Below, in pieces: positions 32,916 through 35,666 of a DNA stretch of 35,666 nucleotides. Source of the stretch: Paracoccus sp. M683 (GTDB taxonomy: Bacteria > Pseudomonadota > Alphaproteobacteria > Rhodobacterales > Rhodobacteraceae); the NCBI RefSeq assembly GCF_007096355.1, contig NZ_VKDF01000021.1:1-35666 (forward strand). Direction: 5' to 3'. The notes beneath the pieces were generated by a model. That model was not told the DNA's origin. It ran no database searches and saw only the letters and a program-made list of their open reading frames with translations. The position numbers and the translations under genes are program-made. The stretch's first letter is position 1; each line of letters opens with the position of its first letter.

Positions 32916-33776
32916 ATGAACCAGATCAGGTATTTTTTGGCTGTCTGCCAGCATCGCAACTTCACCCATGCCGCTAGCGCCTCAAATGTTTCCCAACCGT
33001 CCCTGACGACCGCGATCAAGAAGCTTGAACACGAGCTCGGGGGTGATCTGTTTGTCAGGGACCGCGCGGGATGCAGGTTGACGGCACTTGGAAAACTCAT
33101 GCAGCCAAGGCTACAGAAAGCGCATGACGAAACGCAGGCAGCTAAGGCAGAAGCCGTCCGCCACACGCGACTAGCGCGGGTTCCTATTTCTGTCGGTGTT
33201 GGCGAAACGATTGGTCACAACCGGATTTCAGCCGCCGTGGAACGCTTCCGTACACGATTGCCGCAAGCCGAAATAGAGTTGATCGTGGCGTCTGCCTCCA
33301 AGCTTCTGGCCGGATTGCGAGAGGGTGAATTTGACGTCGTTGTCACAGCGACGACGGTCAGTGAAGACCTCTATCGAATAGACCAGCTCTATGACGAGTC
33401 CTACAAGGTTGTGGTGTCCAAGTCGCACCCGTTGTCTGAACGAGACGCTATTTCTCTTTCGACACTCGCTGAAACTGACATGCTCGATCGACCCAATTGC
33501 GAAATGCGGGATGCGTTGCATGGGGCATGTGCAGACCAAGGTCACGAACTCTACGCGGCCTATCGGTCAAATCGCGTGGATTGGTTAGTCGAACTCGCGC
33601 GGCAGGGATTAGGCGCGGTGATTTTGCCAACCACGGCAATTCCAGCAGACAGCGGCCTCGTTTCGATACCCATCGACGGCCTTGAAATTTCGCGAACTGT
33701 TTCTGCTCTTCGTTATCGGCACCAAACGACGAGGCCAGAGACAAATGATCTGATCCGTGAGATTGCGCGTGTGTAG
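32916..33776 (+). CDS. LysR-family transcriptional regulator
   Basis: 286 residues from the ATG at 32916 (MNQIRYFLAVCQ). In-frame GTG codons at 32892 and 32910 are alternatives; GGAG at 32898-32901 would suit the GTG at 32910. The HTH is typical: FTHAASASNVSQPSLTTAIKKLEHELGG and LFVRDRAGCRLTALG. The effector domain follows with VPISVGVGE and GLGAVILPTTAIP. Related regulators often sense oxidants (OxyR/CynR-like), but no OxyR-type Cys pair is obvious. The gene is divergent from the exported ABM protein gene with a LysR box between, so it most likely activates it in response to a small molecule. Confidence 0.87.
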   Translation: MNQIRYFLAVCQHRNFTHAASASNVSQPSLTTAIKKLEHELGGDLFVRDRAGCRLTALGKLMQPRLQKAHDETQAAKAEAVRHTRLARVPISVGVGETIGHNRISAAVERFRTRLPQAEIELIVASASKLLAGLREGEFDVVVTATTVSEDLYRIDQLYDESYKVVVSKSHPLSERDAISLSTLAETDMLDRPNCEMRDALHGACADQGHELYAAYRSNRVDWLVELARQGLGAVILPTTAIPADSGLVSIPIDGLEISRTVSALRYRHQTTRPETNDLIREIARV

Positions 33777-34155
33777 GCGTAGTATCATTGATGGCCGACA
33801 TTCGCGCATAGTGCAGTAACTGGTACTTTGGGCTCGATGCGGTCATGCGGCGGTGCGGCAGGCCGTGTGACCATCCTGGCAGAGCGACATGGCACGCCCG
33901 GCCCATAGCGGTCAGTCAGCACCGGTCTGGCGCCGCCTTGCAGCATCCCCGGACCGGACGTTCGTACTTGCCGCGGCGCGAGAGGCCAAGCAGTGTCTGC
34001 TGTGCGGGACAAAGCAGGCCCTCGCAGACCTTGAAGAAGTTGGGCGCGGACGCAACGCTGCAAAGATTTCGCAAACGTAGTGACTTGAAGGTTTGATAAA
34101 ACAGTGTCCTGTCATGTAGATCCGAGCAGATGGAAGCATGTTTGGAGCAAGAAGC
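33777..34155. other. 379-base gap, no supported gene
   Basis: A 63-codon rightward frame at 33889-34080 (MARPAHSGQSAPVW...) and a leftward frame on the other strand overlap each other; neither has a good ribosome binding site or a recognised motif apart from a CLLC pair. The GC content drops towards the DGQHR gene at the right end, marking a likely insertion edge. The promoter of that gene should lie near 34081-34140, where AT-rich bases appear. Confidence 0.4.
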
Positions 34156-35154
34156 ATGAGCGACGCCACGCCAGAGCGACCTAACGAAGCAACAGATCGT
34201 TACTCATATACAGCGGTTCTGATCACTCAAGGCCGACATAAGTTTTACAGCTTGGCCATGCCGTCAGACGTTCTGGCCCAGCATTCATTTGTTGTGACAC
34301 GTCAAGAGGACCGCGTTGCCGGCTTCCAAAGATATCTGGATCCAAAACGTGCAGCTGAAATTGCGGCATACATAGACTCCGGTTTAGGAACAATTCCTAC
34401 GGCGATAATTCTCTCGGCGCAGGAAGACTGCCGCCTCGAATACAACGGCAAGAATAGAACTGTTTCCTTCGAGAAGGTAGGCAACGCTTTCTTAATTATA
34501 GATGGTCAGCATCGTGTCTACGGCTTCCACCTTGCAGAGTCGAGTTTAAGGGTTCCTGTAATTATCTATAATGGCCTCGACACAAGCGAAGAAGCTCAAC
34601 TTTTTATCGATGTCAATACAAAGCAAAAGCCCGTTCCGTCAGAACTGCTTCTAGATATCAAAAAGCTTGCCAAAACACAAGGCGCTTCCGAAAAGGTTGT
34701 CGGTTATATATTTGATCTTTTCGATAGCGAACCCGGAAGCGCGCTTCTGGGCAAGATGTCTGCGTTCGAAAAGGCTAATGACAAGATATCACGCGTTACG
34801 TTCAACGCCGCATTGAAAACAATTGCACCATTCATCGCGGAAGCATCTGCGGAAAAAATATACTCCGAGCTTAATTCATACTATGCTGGAGCTATCAGCG
34901 CTTTCTTAAAGCTCGATAACGATATTAACATCTGCCATCCTATGACTTTTCGTGCGGTAACATCTACTTTCCCAGAGGTCAGAGAGAAGACATCTTACAC
35001 TTCAGGTGGCGACCTTTCTTCCAGATCTTACTCAAAATATTTTCAATCCATCTTGGCAGGAAAGAAGCTCACCCCTCTCAAGTCTAGGCAGAAATCATCT
35101 ACTCCCATACAGAATCTACTCAAAGAAGCGATGAAGCCAAAGAGCTTGATGTAA
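34156..35154 (+). CDS. DGQHR-domain protein (DndB/DpdB-like)
   Basis: 332 residues from the ATG at 34156, with GGAG 8 bases upstream; an ATG 18 bases earlier has a poorer site. IIDGQHRVYGF at 114-124 is the defining motif, supported by LFIDVNTKQKPV at 149-160. The family is related to DndB and DpdB, which accompany phosphorothioate and 7-deazaguanine DNA modification, and distantly to ParB/DUF262. Lone copies are frequent in islands and their role is unclear. The gene is visibly foreign: bases 34561-34620 count at 40% GC and many codons end in A or T. No dnd, ssp or dpd partners are in the window. A DUF262 protein with the sister motif DGQQR lies at the other end. Confidence 0.85.
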   Translation: MSDATPERPNEATDRYSYTAVLITQGRHKFYSLAMPSDVLAQHSFVVTRQEDRVAGFQRYLDPKRAAEIAAYIDSGLGTIPTAIILSAQEDCRLEYNGKNRTVSFEKVGNAFLIIDGQHRVYGFHLAESSLRVPVIIYNGLDTSEEAQLFIDVNTKQKPVPSELLLDIKKLAKTQGASEKVVGYIFDLFDSEPGSALLGKMSAFEKANDKISRVTFNAALKTIAPFIAEASAEKIYSELNSYYAGAISAFLKLDNDINICHPMTFRAVTSTFPEVREKTSYTSGGDLSSRSYSKYFQSILAGKKLTPLKSRQKSSTPIQNLLKEAMKPKSLM

Positions 35155-35247
35155 TGGGTCCTGAGACCATTCTCTCTACCAGCCATTCACCAGCTCTTTG
35201 TCGCGTGGGCTCCCCCGCTGCAAATGGCTTGCATATTTGGCTAGCTA

Positions 35248-35514
35248 GGTACTGTTGACAAAAGGGATTCTCATGGCGCGTTGATCGTGATTCAAGTTGG
35301 TATCTGCGATGGAGACCAGCTTGGCACGGGACTTGATGTCGGACGAGGAATGGGCCTTCCATGAGCCCTTCATCCGGGCCGTACGCGCCCCCAATGGACG
35401 CAAGCCCGTGAACCACCGCCTTGTCCTGGATGGCATTTTCTGGATAGCCCGCACCGGATCACCGTGGCGGGACCTGCCCGAGGAGTTCGGCAAATGGTTC
35501 TCCGTCTATCGGCG
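35248..35514 (+). mobile_element. Left end of an IS5-family insertion sequence, truncated
   Basis: GGTACTGTTGACAAA starting near 35248 resembles the terminal repeat of IS5-family elements and directly follows a CTAGCTAG sequence, a TA-rich target. The transposase begins inside it and the element stops abruptly near 35514, where unrelated sequence starts. The right terminal repeat is not in the window. Confidence 0.6.
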
Positions 35515-35551
35515 TTGTTGCAGAACGGCAGTGTCCCGGGTGGTGGTGTAG
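35309..35551 (+). pseudogene. 5' fragment of an IS5-family transposase
   Basis: The frame starts at the ATG at 35309 (or 35336) and gives MSDEEWAFHEPFIRAV, then NHRLVLDGIFWIARTGSPWR, then DLPEEFGKW: the DUF4096 N-terminal domain of IS5-group transposases. After FSVYRR, at about 35514, similarity ends and the frame runs on into foreign sequence to a stop at 35549-35551. The DDE catalytic domain is absent, so the fragment is inactive. Confidence 0.82.
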
Positions 35552-35666
35552 GAGGCCGCGCGCGGAGCCTTCGGCGTAGCGCAGCGCGCGGCCGCGGGTG
35601 ACGCTGGCGGCTATCGCCGATCTTCGGAGAAGGTTTGGGTTGCGAGACCTGAAACCGACAACGGAG
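35515..35666. mobile_element. possible terminus of a second insertion sequence interrupting the IS5 element
   Basis: From about 35512 the sequence changes. GGCGTTGTTGCAG and then TGTCCCGGGTGGTGGTGTA look like insertion-sequence termini; the latter recalls IS256-type ends, from memory. No transposase is readable before the window ends. The assignment is tentative. Confidence 0.3.
35553..35592. repeat. 10-base perfect inverted repeat (strong GC hairpin)
   Basis: GGCCGCGCGC at 35553-35562 pairs with GCGCGCGGCC at 35583-35592 around a 20-base loop. It lies inside the sequence that interrupts the IS5 transposase and would form a very stable stem; such stems near insertion-sequence ends can block read-through transcription. 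Confidence 0.5.

Noticed and set aside
33889..34080. 63-codon rightward frame with a CLLC pair
   Set aside because: A second frame covers it on the other strand, there is no good start signal, and the single Cys pair is not enough for a call.
1..35666. CRISPR arrays, tRNA or rRNA genes
   Set aside because: No regularly spaced direct repeats, cloverleaf-like sequences or rRNA signatures were seen on reading both strands; a covariance-model search was not possible.

Overview
The window looks like accessory DNA from a GC-rich alphaproteobacterium, most like the Rhodobacteraceae. I infer this from the Trb-type conjugation cluster of the form common in rhizobia, sphingomonads and rhodobacters, the high GC of that backbone (about 65-70% in hand-counted lines) and the mix of metal-resistance, regulator and defence genes. 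No rRNA, tRNA or CRISPR array was seen. Composition changes sharply along the window: some genes count at 40-55% GC beside others at 65-70%, as expected of a mosaic genomic island.

Left part (1-11.1 kb, nearly all leftward). After the last codons of a rightward gene comes a compact five-gene operon, read from 9482 down to 288: a BrxR/CapW-like WYL regulator, an MmeI-like DNA methyltransferase without a recognisable nuclease motif, an SF2 helicase, a GIY-YIG nuclease, and a DUF262-HNH-AlbA_2 fusion. The first three genes overlap by 1-4 bases and the fourth follows after 3 bases. An exonuclease I-like gene lies just upstream in the same direction. I read this as a multi-gene anti-phage or restriction system in which nuclease functions are split from the methyltransferase. 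I cannot match it to a named system, and it is the best candidate for something undescribed. The middle of the methyltransferase gene, covering the expected target-recognition domain, is clearly lower in GC than the rest, suggesting specificity exchange.

Middle part (11.1-25.3 kb). A large HEAT-like/YecA-like protein is followed by a LysR and a TetR regulator, then a leftward T4SS operon trbB-C-D-E-J-K-L-F-G-I and a small DUF2274 gene. The secretion channel is complete, but no coupling protein, relaxase or integrase lies in the window.

Right part (25.3-35.7 kb). This is a patchwork. A UvrD-like helicase overlaps the remnant of an OLD-family (Toprim) nuclease, the arrangement of a Gabija-like pair that lost its first half. 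A breakpoint follows that joins two headless gene ends. Next are a truncated multicopper oxidase, a CmtR-like ArsR regulator, a divergent cation-efflux/lspA pair resembling lead/cadmium resistance modules, a frameshifted CYP152 peroxygenase and a second cation transporter. An exported tandem-ABM protein sits beside a divergent LysR gene with a good LysR box. The window ends with a low-GC DGQHR (DndB-like) gene and an IS5-family transposase cut off by a second repeat-rich sequence.
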